Assembly (NCBI RefSeq): GCF_014930455.1
Contig: NZ_JAAIYO010000013.1
Span: forward strand, 217,235 to 281,234
DNA length: 64,000 nt
Direction: 5' to 3'
Origin: Corallococcus soli
GTDB lineage: Bacteria; Myxococcota; Myxococcia; Myxococcales; Myxococcaceae
Positions 27,169 to 35,397 of the stretch are shown piece after piece. How positions within the stretch are numbered: position 1 is the first letter of the stretch; the number at the start of each line of letters is the position of its first letter. The position numbers and the translations under genes were made by a program. A model generated the notes under the pieces. That model saw only the letters and a program-made list of their open reading frames with translations, did no database searches and was not told where the DNA came from.

Positions 27169-29116
27169 CGGCGCCGGCCAGGGCTTCCAGGTCCTGGTCG
27201 AGCTGCGGCATGTCCAGCAGCAGCGCGTCCGGGTCGTAGAGGAAGTCCGCCTGCTTCAGCTTCAGCAGGGCCTGCAACGCGGGCTCGCCCGCGTGTCCGC
27301 CAAACGAGGCGTAGACGACGCGGCCGCGCTCCAGGTGCAGGTAGCCCTCCAGGGTGTGGTGGCGCAGCTGGAGCTTCCCGCTCTTGCGGCCTCCGCCCAG
27401 TGTGCGCAGCAGCTCCCGGGGCGGCAGCTCGTCGAAGCTGCCGCGCACCACCCGGCCCGGGCCGTTGTGCTGCACCCGGTCCTGGAAGAGGGTGTGCACC
27501 GTGCGCGCGACCTCCGCCTTGTCGCCCGGCGCGAGCACCGCCGTCGCGCCCGCCATCAGCAGCCGCTCGCGCGCCTGCGCATCCGGCTCGCCCACCACGG
27601 CGATGGGCAGGCCCGCGCTCTCCGGCGCGGCCCGCGCGGCCTCCAGCAGGTCCAGCACCTCCTGCTGACCCAGCCGCAGGCTCACCACCAGCACGTCGCA
27701 GTCCTGCCGCGCCAGGCCGTCCAGCGCGCCGTCCAGCGTGGACAGCGCGTGCGCCACCAGCTCCTGCTTGAGCACCGCCTCCAGCAGCTCGCCCCGGGCC
27801 GTCTCATCCGGTTCGGCGATGAGCACCTGCCGGCCCTCGCTGGCCAGCCGGTGCACCAGCAGCTCGCCGCTCTGGAGCTGGCCGACGATGTCCGCCACCA
27901 CCGGATCGTAGAGGACGCCCGCGTGCTTGCGCAGGTGCTCCAGCGCCTGCTGCTTGGTGAAGACGCGGCCGTGCGCGTTGCCCGGGTTCTTGGTCAGCTC
28001 CAGGAAGCTGTCCACCGCCGCCAGGATGCGCGCGCCCAGGGTGATGTCCTCGCCCTTGGCGCCCTGGGGCGTGCCGGAGCCGTCCCAGGCCTCGTAGAGC
28101 TGCGCGAGGATGGTGTTCACCTGCGTGGGCAGGTGCACCGTTTCAAAGAGCTTCGTGGGCGCGCGGCAGCACGCCTTCGCCTGGGCCTTCCACTCCGGGC
28201 TCGCCGCGTTGCTCGCCAGCGAGAAGTGGCGCTCCGCGGGCTTGCCCAGGTCGTGCAGGTACGCGGCGATGGAGAGCGCCGCCAGCTCCTTGTGGGGCAT
28301 GCCCATGCGCTGGCCGACGATGCCCGCCTGCCGCGCCAGCTGCGCCGAGTGGCCCCGGTGCCGGGGCCGGTCCTGCTCCAGCAGGCCCACCATCAGGCTC
28401 AGCGTCTCCACGTAGTCGGAGTCGCTGATGAGCCCGCGCGGTCCTCCTGGCTCACGCCGCTGCGTGGCGGCCCGCACCTGGGTGCCGCTGCCAGGGCCCC
28501 GCAGCCGCATCCGCGCGTCCGTCTCCAAGCGCATCTGGAGGCTGGTGGCGCTGCGCCCGGGGGACGTGCCGCTGCGGCCGGACTCCGAGCTTCCGTTGTT
28601 GCTCGCCGGGGCCTCCGGCCGCCGGGGGCCGCCGCCGTGCGGGCCCTCCAGCAGCGCGGTGAACGCCGTGGGGTCGCCGTAGTAGTGCTTGCGGATGGCG
28701 GCGGAGATGGCGCTGCGCAGGCCGATGTACGCGTAGACCTCCGACATGCCGGTGACGAGCGCGATCTCGTCGAGCAGCGACTTGTTCTGCGGCTCGGCGG
28801 CCACCACCGACAACAGCTTGCGCTCCGGATCGATGGCCAGCGGAAGCACGTTCTGCGCTTCCGCCAGCCGCACCGGCAGCTTGTCGAGCACCTTCGTGTC
28901 GATGCGGACCTTGGCCAGCTTGTCCGCGGTGACGAAGCGGGTCTGGAACTCATTGGCCAGGAGCCGCAGCAGCGCGGCCTCCTGGAGCAGGCCCAGCTCC
29001 ACCAGGCAGTCCCCCAGCTTGTGGCCGGTGATCTTCTGGTGCTCCAGTCCCTGCTCCACGGCCCCTGGCGTCACGAGGCCGGCCTCAATCAACCGCTCTC
29101 CCAGCCGCTTCGCCAT
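27155..29116 (-). CDS. Multidomain regulator: MshEN, degenerate HD-GYP, REC-like and DUF4388 domains
   Basis: The 653-aa product starts at ATG 29116. Order: a GspE/PilB N-terminal (MshEN) domain, about 1-150, with GERLIEAGLVTPGAVEQGL and the second subdomain LLSVVAAEPQNK; a Gly/Ser/Arg linker, about 160-235; an HD-GYP-like domain, about 240-420, with HRGHSAQLARQAG and HDLGKP, but GTPQG in place of GYPxG; a receiver-like domain, about 430-550, whose phospho-acceptor position reads VVSLRL without an Asp; and a DUF4388/PATAN domain at the end. MshEN domains in other proteins bind c-di-GMP. The protein looks like a c-di-GMP-linked scaffold with possibly weak or no hydrolase activity. Confidence 0.78.
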   Translation of the reverse strand: MAKRLGERLIEAGLVTPGAVEQGLEHQKITGHKLGDCLVELGLLQEAALLRLLANEFQTRFVTADKLAKVRIDTKVLDKLPVRLAEAQNVLPLAIDPERKLLSVVAAEPQNKSLLDEIALVTGMSEVYAYIGLRSAISAAIRKHYYGDPTAFTALLEGPHGGGPRRPEAPASNNGSSESGRSGTSPGRSATSLQMRLETDARMRLRGPGSGTQVRAATQRREPGGPRGLISDSDYVETLSLMVGLLEQDRPRHRGHSAQLARQAGIVGQRMGMPHKELAALSIAAYLHDLGKPAERHFSLASNAASPEWKAQAKACCRAPTKLFETVHLPTQVNTILAQLYEAWDGSGTPQGAKGEDITLGARILAAVDSFLELTKNPGNAHGRVFTKQQALEHLRKHAGVLYDPVVADIVGQLQSGELLVHRLASEGRQVLIAEPDETARGELLEAVLKQELVAHALSTLDGALDGLARQDCDVLVVSLRLGQQEVLDLLEAARAAPESAGLPIAVVGEPDAQARERLLMAGATAVLAPGDKAEVARTVHTLFQDRVQHNGPGRVVRGSFDELPPRELLRTLGGGRKSGKLQLRHHTLEGYLHLERGRVVYASFGGHAGEPALQALLKLKQADFLYDPDALLLDMPQLDQDLEALAGAVSPA

Positions 29117-29121
29117 GGACT

Positions 29122-30636
29122 TCAGCCCTCCGAGGAGCCCTCGCCTTCACCACCGGACTTCGCGGGCGCGGGCGGCGCCAGCGCGCTGAACGGCTTGAAG
29201 GTCAACTCGCCGGGCAGGTTCTTGGGGTCGCGCGGCGGACGATCCTCGCGCGGCGGACGCTCGGCGCGGGGCTCGCGGGGCGGACGGTCCTCGCGGGGCG
29301 GACGCTCGGCGCGAGGCGGGCGCGGCGGACGCTCGGGGCGGGCCTCCTTCGCCTCGGTCGCGGGGGCGCTCGTGCCCTCCGCGCCGGCGGGGGCCTGCGA
29401 CGGCGGACCCTTGTCACCCCGGGCCTTGCGCTTCTCGTCGCGGTGCTTGCGACGGCCGCTGCCGCCACCCTCCACGGGGGCGCGGCCGCGACCGGTGGGC
29501 ACGGAGCCCTTCCAGAGCGCGCGGTCGTAGGCGCGCAGGTGCTCCGTCCAGCGCTCGTTGGGGTCGCGCTGCATCGCCTCCACCCACGAGGAGATGCGCG
29601 TGTCGAGCGCGCTCAGCGAGTCGACGATCTGCGCCTCCAGCGTCAGCGGCGCCCGGGCGCCGACGGAGCCCCCCGGGCCCTGCTGGGAGATCGCCAGGTG
29701 CGTCAGGTGCTGCTCCAGGAGGGGAGGGAAGCCGGGGATGCCCAGCGTCTTCTCGCGGATCTTCTGCGCCGCCAGCACCGCTTGGCCCACGAGCCGACCC
29801 TCGTCGGTGTGCTCGAAGCCCTTGTCGGACGAACCCTCGCCCGCCTTCATCACGTCGTGCAGGAACGCGCCGGCCAGCAGCAGGTCGCGGTCCGCCATGG
29901 GGTAGTGGTCCGACACGCGCAGCGTCAGGCGCATCACCGACAGGACGTGCTCGGCCAGCCCGCCGCGCCACGCGTGATGCACGCCCTTGGCTGCCGGAGC
30001 GACGGGCAGCCCCGCCGACACCTGCGCGTCGTCCAGGAACGCCACCAGCAGCTGCTTCACGTACGGGTCGTTGACGCGCTCGTTGATGAGCTCGCGGATC
30101 TGCCCGACCGCGCGCGCGCCACCGGCGCCGCCCTCGTGACGGGGCTCCGCCTTCGGCTCACGGGGCTCCTTCGCGGCCTCCGGGGCCCTGGCTTCCTTCG
30201 GCTCGCGCGGCTCCTTCGGCTCCTTCGCCTCCGCGGCGGGCTTCGCCTCGGCGGGCGGGGCCGGGGGCGGCTCGAACTCCTTGGGGTCGAGCGGCTCCGG
30301 ATCCAGCCGCTCCACGGCCTCCACCACGACCTGGGTGCGGCCGTGGAAGACGATGACGCCGCCCTGCACGAGGACGTAGTCACCGCTCTGGAACGTGGGC
30401 TCGAGCGCGTCCACCTTGTCGAAGACGCGGGCGTCGACGGTGCCGCTCTTGTCGGCCAGGGACAGCGAGAGGAACACCTTGCCGCTGCGCGCGCTCACCT
30501 TCTCCTTCTTGGTGACGCGGAAGACGGTATTGACGCGGTCCTTCTCGCGCAGGTCGACCGCGTACACCTTGCGGACGGTCTCGACGGAAGCCTCCGGGGT
30601 GGAAGTCGCGGCCTGGGTTTCGTTTTCGGTTGTCAT
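29122..30636 (-). CDS. YhaM-like protein: OB fold plus HD domain with charged repeat tail
   Basis: The 504-aa product has an N-terminal OB-fold nucleic-acid-binding region (about 20-115: VFLSLSLADKSGTVDARVFD), a Pro/Glu/Lys/Ala linker, and an HD phosphohydrolase domain (about 175-365) with HHAWRGGLAEHVLSV and FLHDVMK, as in YhaM 3'-5' exoribonucleases. The last 130 residues are low complexity with alternating ERPPRED and RPPREPRA units, absent from canonical YhaM. It should bind and trim RNA or single-stranded DNA ends. Five bases separate it from the following multidomain regulator gene, so the two are probably co-transcribed. Confidence 0.8.
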   Translation of the reverse strand: MTTENETQAATSTPEASVETVRKVYAVDLREKDRVNTVFRVTKKEKVSARSGKVFLSLSLADKSGTVDARVFDKVDALEPTFQSGDYVLVQGGVIVFHGRTQVVVEAVERLDPEPLDPKEFEPPPAPPAEAKPAAEAKEPKEPREPKEARAPEAAKEPREPKAEPRHEGGAGGARAVGQIRELINERVNDPYVKQLLVAFLDDAQVSAGLPVAPAAKGVHHAWRGGLAEHVLSVMRLTLRVSDHYPMADRDLLLAGAFLHDVMKAGEGSSDKGFEHTDEGRLVGQAVLAAQKIREKTLGIPGFPPLLEQHLTHLAISQQGPGGSVGARAPLTLEAQIVDSLSALDTRISSWVEAMQRDPNERWTEHLRAYDRALWKGSVPTGRGRAPVEGGGSGRRKHRDEKRKARGDKGPPSQAPAGAEGTSAPATEAKEARPERPPRPPRAERPPREDRPPREPRAERPPREDRPPRDPKNLPGELTFKPFSALAPPAPAKSGGEGEGSSEG

Positions 30637-30709
30637 CGCGGCGCGGACACTACCACCGAGCCACCCCCTCCAGGCGAGACAAGTCGCGTGGTCCCGGTCG
30701 GGTGTCCGC

Positions 30710-31849
30710 TCAGCTCACCTCGAGCGCCACCGCCTCCAGGTATTCCGCGCCCGGGGAGCCCACCGGCGCCGGGTGGTCTGGCGGCAGCCCCATCCGCACC
30801 AGCCGGAAGGCGATGCGCGCCTCCTGTTCGCAGGCCGTGGCCACCGCCTCCGTGAACGAGCCCATCGCCAGCGGTGGGTGATATCCGACCACCAGGAGCC
30901 GCCCTCCATGGCGGGTGCGCCTGAGGGCCAGCCGCACCTGTTCGGTGAAGTCCTCCTCGGACGCCACGCCCAGGGTGTCCAGCAGCACCAGGTCGAAGGT
31001 GTCCTTGAGCGCCCGCAGGACCGCCAGGGGTTCGCCCTGTTCCACCGTCACCCGGCCGAGCAGCCCGTTCGCCTCCGCGTTCTCGCGCGCCAGCTCCGCG
31101 GCGTCCGCGTTGCCGTCGAAGGCGAGGATCTGCCTGGCCCCATGGCGCCCGGCGTGGACGAAGAGGCCGCCCACGTTGCAGGCCACGTCCAGCACGCGGT
31201 CCCCGTTGCCGGTGCGTCCCAGGAAGCGGCGCAGCTCGCGCTGATCATACGCGTAGCCCGTGCCCCGGCCGTACGTGAGGTCCACCGTGAAGCGCGCGCC
31301 CATCTCCAGCAGGCGGCACCAGCGTGGAGGTGTGCCGTACATGACGTGCGGGCGCTGCGCGGGCAGCCCCAGCGCCTTGCGCCGGAGCGTGTCGTTGCGC
31401 AGCAGCACGGAGGCCGCCCCCGTCACCTCGCCCAGCGTGCGGGTGATCTCCTCCTGGCGCGCGTCCATGGAGCGCGTGAGCGTCTGCACGACGAAGTGCT
31501 GGTCGTACCGGTCCACGATGAGCCCCGGCAGCCCGTCCCCGTCGTCGTTGACGATGCGACAGAAGCGCGGATCATCTACCAGGCGCGCGCGGCGCTCGAA
31601 GGCATGGCGCACGTGCCGGGGGATGAGCCCCTCCACGGCCTCGTCGGGCAGGCCCAGGCGGCGCACGGCGTAGGAGGCCTCCAGGTCCACGTCTCCCAGC
31701 CCCAGGACCTGCCCGTCCTCGTCCTTGAGCTGCATGGGCGTGCCGGGCTCCGGTTCGCCCTCCATGGAGACGATGTCCTCGCGCCGCAGCCAGGGCGCTC
31801 CATGGCGAAGCTTCCGGGCGGCTTCTCGGGACAGGTAGGTGCTGAGCAA
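30710..31849 (-). CDS. Class I rRNA methyltransferase-like protein (RlmI family)
   Basis: The 379-aa product has a PUA-like N-terminal domain (about 1-75) and an RlmI-type middle region: GLIVDRY, LLRND, then TGYAYDQRELRRFL and the S-adenosylmethionine motif VLDVACNVGGLFVHA. Family members methylate cytosine or another base in 23S rRNA. The catalytic motif IV normally reads DPPxF; here the same place is LLDTLGV, so the active site is altered. It may have a different target or be non-catalytic. It is a stand-alone gene with short flanking gaps. Confidence 0.78.
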   Translation of the reverse strand: MLSTYLSREAARKLRHGAPWLRREDIVSMEGEPEPGTPMQLKDEDGQVLGLGDVDLEASYAVRRLGLPDEAVEGLIPRHVRHAFERRARLVDDPRFCRIVNDDGDGLPGLIVDRYDQHFVVQTLTRSMDARQEEITRTLGEVTGAASVLLRNDTLRRKALGLPAQRPHVMYGTPPRWCRLLEMGARFTVDLTYGRGTGYAYDQRELRRFLGRTGNGDRVLDVACNVGGLFVHAGRHGARQILAFDGNADAAELARENAEANGLLGRVTVEQGEPLAVLRALKDTFDLVLLDTLGVASEEDFTEQVRLALRRTRHGGRLLVVGYHPPLAMGSFTEAVATACEQEARIAFRLVRMGLPPDHPAPVGSPGAEYLEAVALEVS

Positions 31850-31976
31850 GGTGCGGTCCTCCTCCAGCGCGATGGAAGGCTCCCCGCAGGGCGCCCTTCG
31901 TGGAAGATGGGCCGTGTGCGGCCTGCTGTCGGCGGGGGCCCCGCCGCTGCCCCGGAGGGCAGGGGGGCAGGCGTCG

Positions 31977-32348
31977 TCAGGGGACGGTGGGGGGCCGCTT
32001 GTAGGCCTTGAACGTCACCCGCGTGAGCAGCCCGCTGACCACCAGGGCCAGCGCGATGCCCAGCATGCGCATGTTGGAGGAACTGCCCGTGACGAGCAGC
32101 ACGAGCGCGAGCACGCCCACCGCCACCGCGCCCAGCACGGTGAGCGTCTGGGCCCGGGAGTCCTTCGCCGCCTGGGGCTTGCGGGCCTGGGCCAGCACCG
32201 GCAGCGAGGACGCCTTGCGCCACTTCTCCGCGCCGTCCTCGCGCACCTCGTCGTCGGGGTCCACCAGCCCCTGGACATAGGCCCGCTCGATGTCGCCCAG
32301 CGAGGGGAACATCAGCTCTCCGTCAGGGGTGCGCACGCGGTACGCCAT
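31977..32348 (-). CDS. Small membrane protein with GYF_2-like N-terminus
   Basis: The 123-aa product has residues about 1-55 (YRVRTPDGELMFPSLGDI, then WRKASSLPVL) that look like the short beta-rich GYF_2/DUF4339-type domain found in front of membrane segments. Two hydrophobic helices follow (about 68-86 and 93-110), with a short basic tail. No catalytic motif. It is probably an inner-membrane protein of unknown function. It lies 46 bp downstream of the FAD oxidoreductase gene on the same strand. Confidence 0.6.
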   Translation of the reverse strand: MAYRVRTPDGELMFPSLGDIERAYVQGLVDPDDEVREDGAEKWRKASSLPVLAQARKPQAAKDSRAQTLTVLGAVAVGVLALVLLVTGSSSNMRMLGIALALVVSGLLTRVTFKAYKRPPTVP

Positions 32349-32394
32349 GGGTTTGTCCCTCCCCGGCCACCCTGCCCGGAAAGGGGAGGGGACC

Positions 32395-33990
32395 TCAAGT
32401 CAGCTCGGTGGCAATCTGCTCAGCGATGCGCAGTCCATCAATGGCGGAGGACACGATGCCGCCCGCGTAGCCGCAGCCCTCGCCCGCCGGGTACAGGCCG
32501 CGCATGGACACCGACTGCAGATCATTGCCCCGGGTGATGCGCACCGGAGAGCTGGTGCGGCTCTCGATGCCGATGAGCTTGCCCTCGTCGCTGATGAAGC
32601 CGCGCATCTTCTTGTCGAACGTGCGCAGCGCCGCCTTGAGCGACTGCGTCAGCCGCTCCGGGAAGAGCTGGTTCAGGTCCATGTGCGCCAGGCCCGGGCG
32701 GTAGCTGGTGTCCCCCGGGTCCTTCTTCACGCGGCCGGCCAGGTAGTCCGGGATGGTCTGCGCGGGCGCGTAGAAGCGGCCTCCGCCCAACTTGTAGGCC
32801 TTCTCCTCCCAGTGTCGCTGGAACTCCAGGCCCGCGAGCGGCCCGCGGAAGCCCTCGCGCTCGAAGTCGGCCACGGACACGGAGACGACGATGCCCGCGT
32901 TGGCGAACTTCGCGTTGCGCCGCGAATTGCTCATGCCGTTGGTGCACTGCAGCCCGTCCTGCGTGGGCGTGGGCACCACGATGCCGCCGGGGCACATGCA
33001 GAACGAATAGACGCCCCGCACCTCGCCATCCACGTCCAGGTTCTCCGCCAGCTTGTAGTCCGCGGGCGGCAGCTTGGAGTGCTTCGCGGCGGCGCCGTAC
33101 TGGATGCCGTTGATGAGCGACTGCGGGTGCTCCGCGCGGAAGCCCAGCGCGAAGGGCTTGGCCTCCACGCTCACCTGTCCGTCGGCGGCGAAGCGCTCGT
33201 ACAGCTCGCGCGCGGAGTTGCCCGGCGCCAGGATGACGCGGTCGCTCTCCAGCGTGCGGCCGTCCGCCATCTTCACGCCCGCGATGTGGCCGTCGCGGTA
33301 GAGCAGGTCGTCCACGCGCTGCTCGAAGTGCACCTGGCAGCCGCCGGCGATGAGCTCGTCGCGCAGCTTTGCCACCGCGCCGGGCAGCAGGTCGGAGCCG
33401 ATGTGCGGCTTGCCTTCGATGAGGATGTGGTCCGGCGCGCCGTAGCGGGCGAAGGCCTCAATGACCTTGCGCACCATGGGGTGGTTGATGCGCGTGGACA
33501 GCTTGCCGTCCGTGTACGCGCCCGCGCCGCCCTCGCCGAAGTTCATGTTGCTCTCCGGGTCCAGCGACCCGTCGCGCATGAGCTTCGCCACGTCCTTGCG
33601 GCGCGTCACCACCTCGCGGCCCCGCTCCAGCAGGATGCTGCGCACGCCGCGCTCCAGCAGGCCCAGCGCGCAGAACAACCCGGCGGGTCCGGTGCCGATG
33701 ATGAGCGGCAGCTTCTCCGGCTCCTTCACGCGCGGCAGCAGCTCCGGCGCGGCCGGCGCCTCGCTCACGTCCGGCGGCAGCCGCGGGGCCTTGCGGCCCG
33801 GCGCCAGCTCCACCTCCAGTGTGTAGATGTAGCGCGGGCTGCCCTTCTTGCGCGCATCCAGCACCGAGCGCACCACGCGCACGGAGGCGAGGTCACCCCG
33901 GGTGACCCCCAGCTTCTCCGCGGCGCGCTGGCCGAGCAGCTCCTCCGGCTCGTCCAGCCACAGCCCGATGTTGTTCACCCGGTACGCCAT
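32395..33990 (-). CDS. FAD-dependent oxidoreductase (COG2509-like)
   Basis: ATG at 33990 is preceded by GAGGAG, giving 531 aa; the open frame further upstream is spurious. About 95 residues precede the dinucleotide-binding fold, whose signature is IIGTGPAGLFCALGLLERG. Downstream are FGEGGAGAYTDGKLSTR, VILAPGNSAREL and a C-terminal GLYPAGEGCGYAGGI that closes the FAD site. The pattern matches uncharacterised FAD dehydrogenases of the COG2509 type, once annotated as geranylgeranyl reductase-like. Redox partner and substrate are unknown. Confidence 0.85.
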   Translation of the reverse strand: MAYRVNNIGLWLDEPEELLGQRAAEKLGVTRGDLASVRVVRSVLDARKKGSPRYIYTLEVELAPGRKAPRLPPDVSEAPAAPELLPRVKEPEKLPLIIGTGPAGLFCALGLLERGVRSILLERGREVVTRRKDVAKLMRDGSLDPESNMNFGEGGAGAYTDGKLSTRINHPMVRKVIEAFARYGAPDHILIEGKPHIGSDLLPGAVAKLRDELIAGGCQVHFEQRVDDLLYRDGHIAGVKMADGRTLESDRVILAPGNSARELYERFAADGQVSVEAKPFALGFRAEHPQSLINGIQYGAAAKHSKLPPADYKLAENLDVDGEVRGVYSFCMCPGGIVVPTPTQDGLQCTNGMSNSRRNAKFANAGIVVSVSVADFEREGFRGPLAGLEFQRHWEEKAYKLGGGRFYAPAQTIPDYLAGRVKKDPGDTSYRPGLAHMDLNQLFPERLTQSLKAALRTFDKKMRGFISDEGKLIGIESRTSSPVRITRGNDLQSVSMRGLYPAGEGCGYAGGIVSSAIDGLRIAEQIATELT

Positions 33991-34321
33991 CTTGATCTTG
34001 CTCCTCGGTGGGGGCGCGTATGTGCTCCAGCCCCCGGAGGGAATGCAAGCACTTGAAAAGACGAGATGCTCGTCCGCGTGCCCGGGGGTGGGTGCGTACC
34101 CGCTGATACACCCGTTCCCCGCCTCGCGGGCGGAGGGGACGGCCGGGTGCGTAACCCCCTTCGCACCATCCATTTCCCGTGCCGTCCATTTCCGGGCTTC
34201 AACCCCTGGGGACTGCTGGGGAATCCGTTTGGAAGAGAACGGCTGGCACGCCGGTTGAACTCAGCAGCCGAGTGATGACGCGGCGCCCGTTGGACAGGGG
34301 CCGATTCCGGAGGCAATTCCC
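33991..34321. other. Divergent intergenic region
   Basis: 331 bp between two divergent starts. The side near 33990 holds the GAGGAG site of the FAD oxidoreductase gene. The other side holds a sigma-54-like element (34244-34259) and GGAGG near 34308 before the GTG at 34322. No ORF is convincing. Confidence 0.5.
34244..34259 (+). promoter_or_regulatory. Candidate sigma-54 promoter
   Basis: TGGCAC, five bases, then TTGAA fits the -24/-12 consensus (TGGCAC-N5-TTGCA) except at one position of the -12 box. It lies 62 bases before the GTG at 34322, a normal leader length. Sigma-54 promoters are common in myxobacteria. Confidence 0.45.
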
Positions 34322-34525
34322 GTGAGCACCGACCAAAAGGGCACCCGCATCCTGGCGCGCACCTTCTTCAACCAGCTGCGCGCAGCCGGCTACACGCCGC
34401 ACCAGGTCATCGGCATCGCGACGGAGCTGCTGGAGCTGGTCACCACCGACCTGCGGGAAGGCGACAAGGCGGGTGCCACCCAGCCGACACCTGAAGCCGC
34501 GCCGGGGTGGCAGCCGCGCGTCTAG
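34322..34525 (+). CDS. Small hypothetical protein
   Basis: 67 aa, GTG start, with GGAGG about eight bases upstream. The first 48 residues look like a compact helical fold (RILARTFFNQLRAAGYTPHQVIGIATELLELV), followed by a disordered Ala/Pro tail. Charge pattern and codon use fit a real gene. A sigma-54-like promoter precedes it and a strong terminator follows, so it appears to be a single-gene unit. Function unknown. Confidence 0.6.
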   Translation: MSTDQKGTRILARTFFNQLRAAGYTPHQVIGIATELLELVTTDLREGDKAGATQPTPEAAPGWQPRV

Positions 34526-34610
34526 GCCGTTAGGCTGCGCGACAGACCCTCGCGGGTGAGCGGGCTCCGGACCGGTTCCGGGGCCCCCGCCCGCAAGGTG
34601 GTGGGAGCGA

Positions 34611-34632
34611 ACCGGCGACCGCCGGTTTTTTT
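34611..34632 (+). terminator. Intrinsic terminator
   Basis: ACCGGC and GCCGGT pair around a four-base loop (GACC) and are followed by seven T. It sits between the small plus-strand gene and the convergent dgkA-like gene. Confidence 0.8.
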
Positions 34633-34672
34633 GTTCCCACCGCGCGCCCCTCGCTCCTGGACGCGGAGTGGC

Positions 34673-35317
34673 TCAGGGCTGGGGATGGCGCCTGCGCTCG
34701 CGGGCCGCCGCGCCGGCGATGAAGAGCAGCGCGGCGGTGAGCGCGGTGAACACGAGGCTGGCGGAGGTGGGCGCCGTCAGCGCGAGCAGCCCGCAGCCCG
34801 CGAGGAACGCGACCACGTCGATGGCCACCGGCCGGGGCTGGGGCAGCACGAGCACCGTGGCGCAGCCGGCCAGGGGCAGGCCCAGCGCGACCTGCCGGAG
34901 GATGGCGTCGGTGCTGGTGCGCACCGTCTCCCAGTAGTTGATGAGGATGGCGGCGAAGATGACGACGGTGCCCCCGGCGAGCACGAGCACGCCCGCGGCG
35001 GCCGCGTCCTTGGTGAGCCGGGCCTTCTCGTCGAACTGCTGCACGGCCAGGTCGACCAGCTGCTCCAGCGCGCTGTTGAGGATCTCCGCGAAGAAGATGA
35101 GCAGCACGCAGAAGATGAGCGTCACCTTCTCCGCGAGCCCCAGCGGGATGCCGCTGCCCACCAGCCCCACCAGCACGCCGGAGATGAGGTGGATGCGCAT
35201 GTTGCGCTGCCAGGCGACGGTGTGGATGAGCCCCGCCCACGCATGTCCGAACGACGCGAACAGTCCGTTGCTGCGGCGGGAGGGAAACTGGGGGCGGTGT
35301 GGTGCAGGAACGGTCAT
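34673..35317 (-). CDS. dgkA: Diacylglycerol/undecaprenol kinase (DgkA family) with membrane extension
   Basis: The 214-aa product starts at ATG 35317. The first 130 residues follow the small integral-membrane kinase family: three hydrophobic helices, EILNSALEQLVDL with the catalytic glutamate, and KDAAAAGVLV. It phosphorylates diacylglycerol or undecaprenol in the inner membrane. Usual members are about 120-130 aa; here about 75 further residues form three more hydrophobic helices with a short basic tail. The extension has no recognisable motif. Confidence 0.82.
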   Translation of the reverse strand: MTVPAPHRPQFPSRRSNGLFASFGHAWAGLIHTVAWQRNMRIHLISGVLVGLVGSGIPLGLAEKVTLIFCVLLIFFAEILNSALEQLVDLAVQQFDEKARLTKDAAAAGVLVLAGGTVVIFAAILINYWETVRTSTDAILRQVALGLPLAGCATVLVLPQPRPVAIDVVAFLAGCGLLALTAPTSASLVFTALTAALLFIAGAAARERRRHPQP

Positions 35318-35397
35318 CGGAGGGTGAAGGGTGCGGCACGCTAGCACCCACGGGTCCGATTGCCGCTGCGGAGTGAACGGGTAAGGTCGGCCGGGTG

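Noticed and set aside
33991..34321. Extension of the FAD oxidoreductase upstream to 34173
   Set aside because: The extra residues lack homology-like pattern, and a clear GAGGAG site precedes the ATG at 33990.
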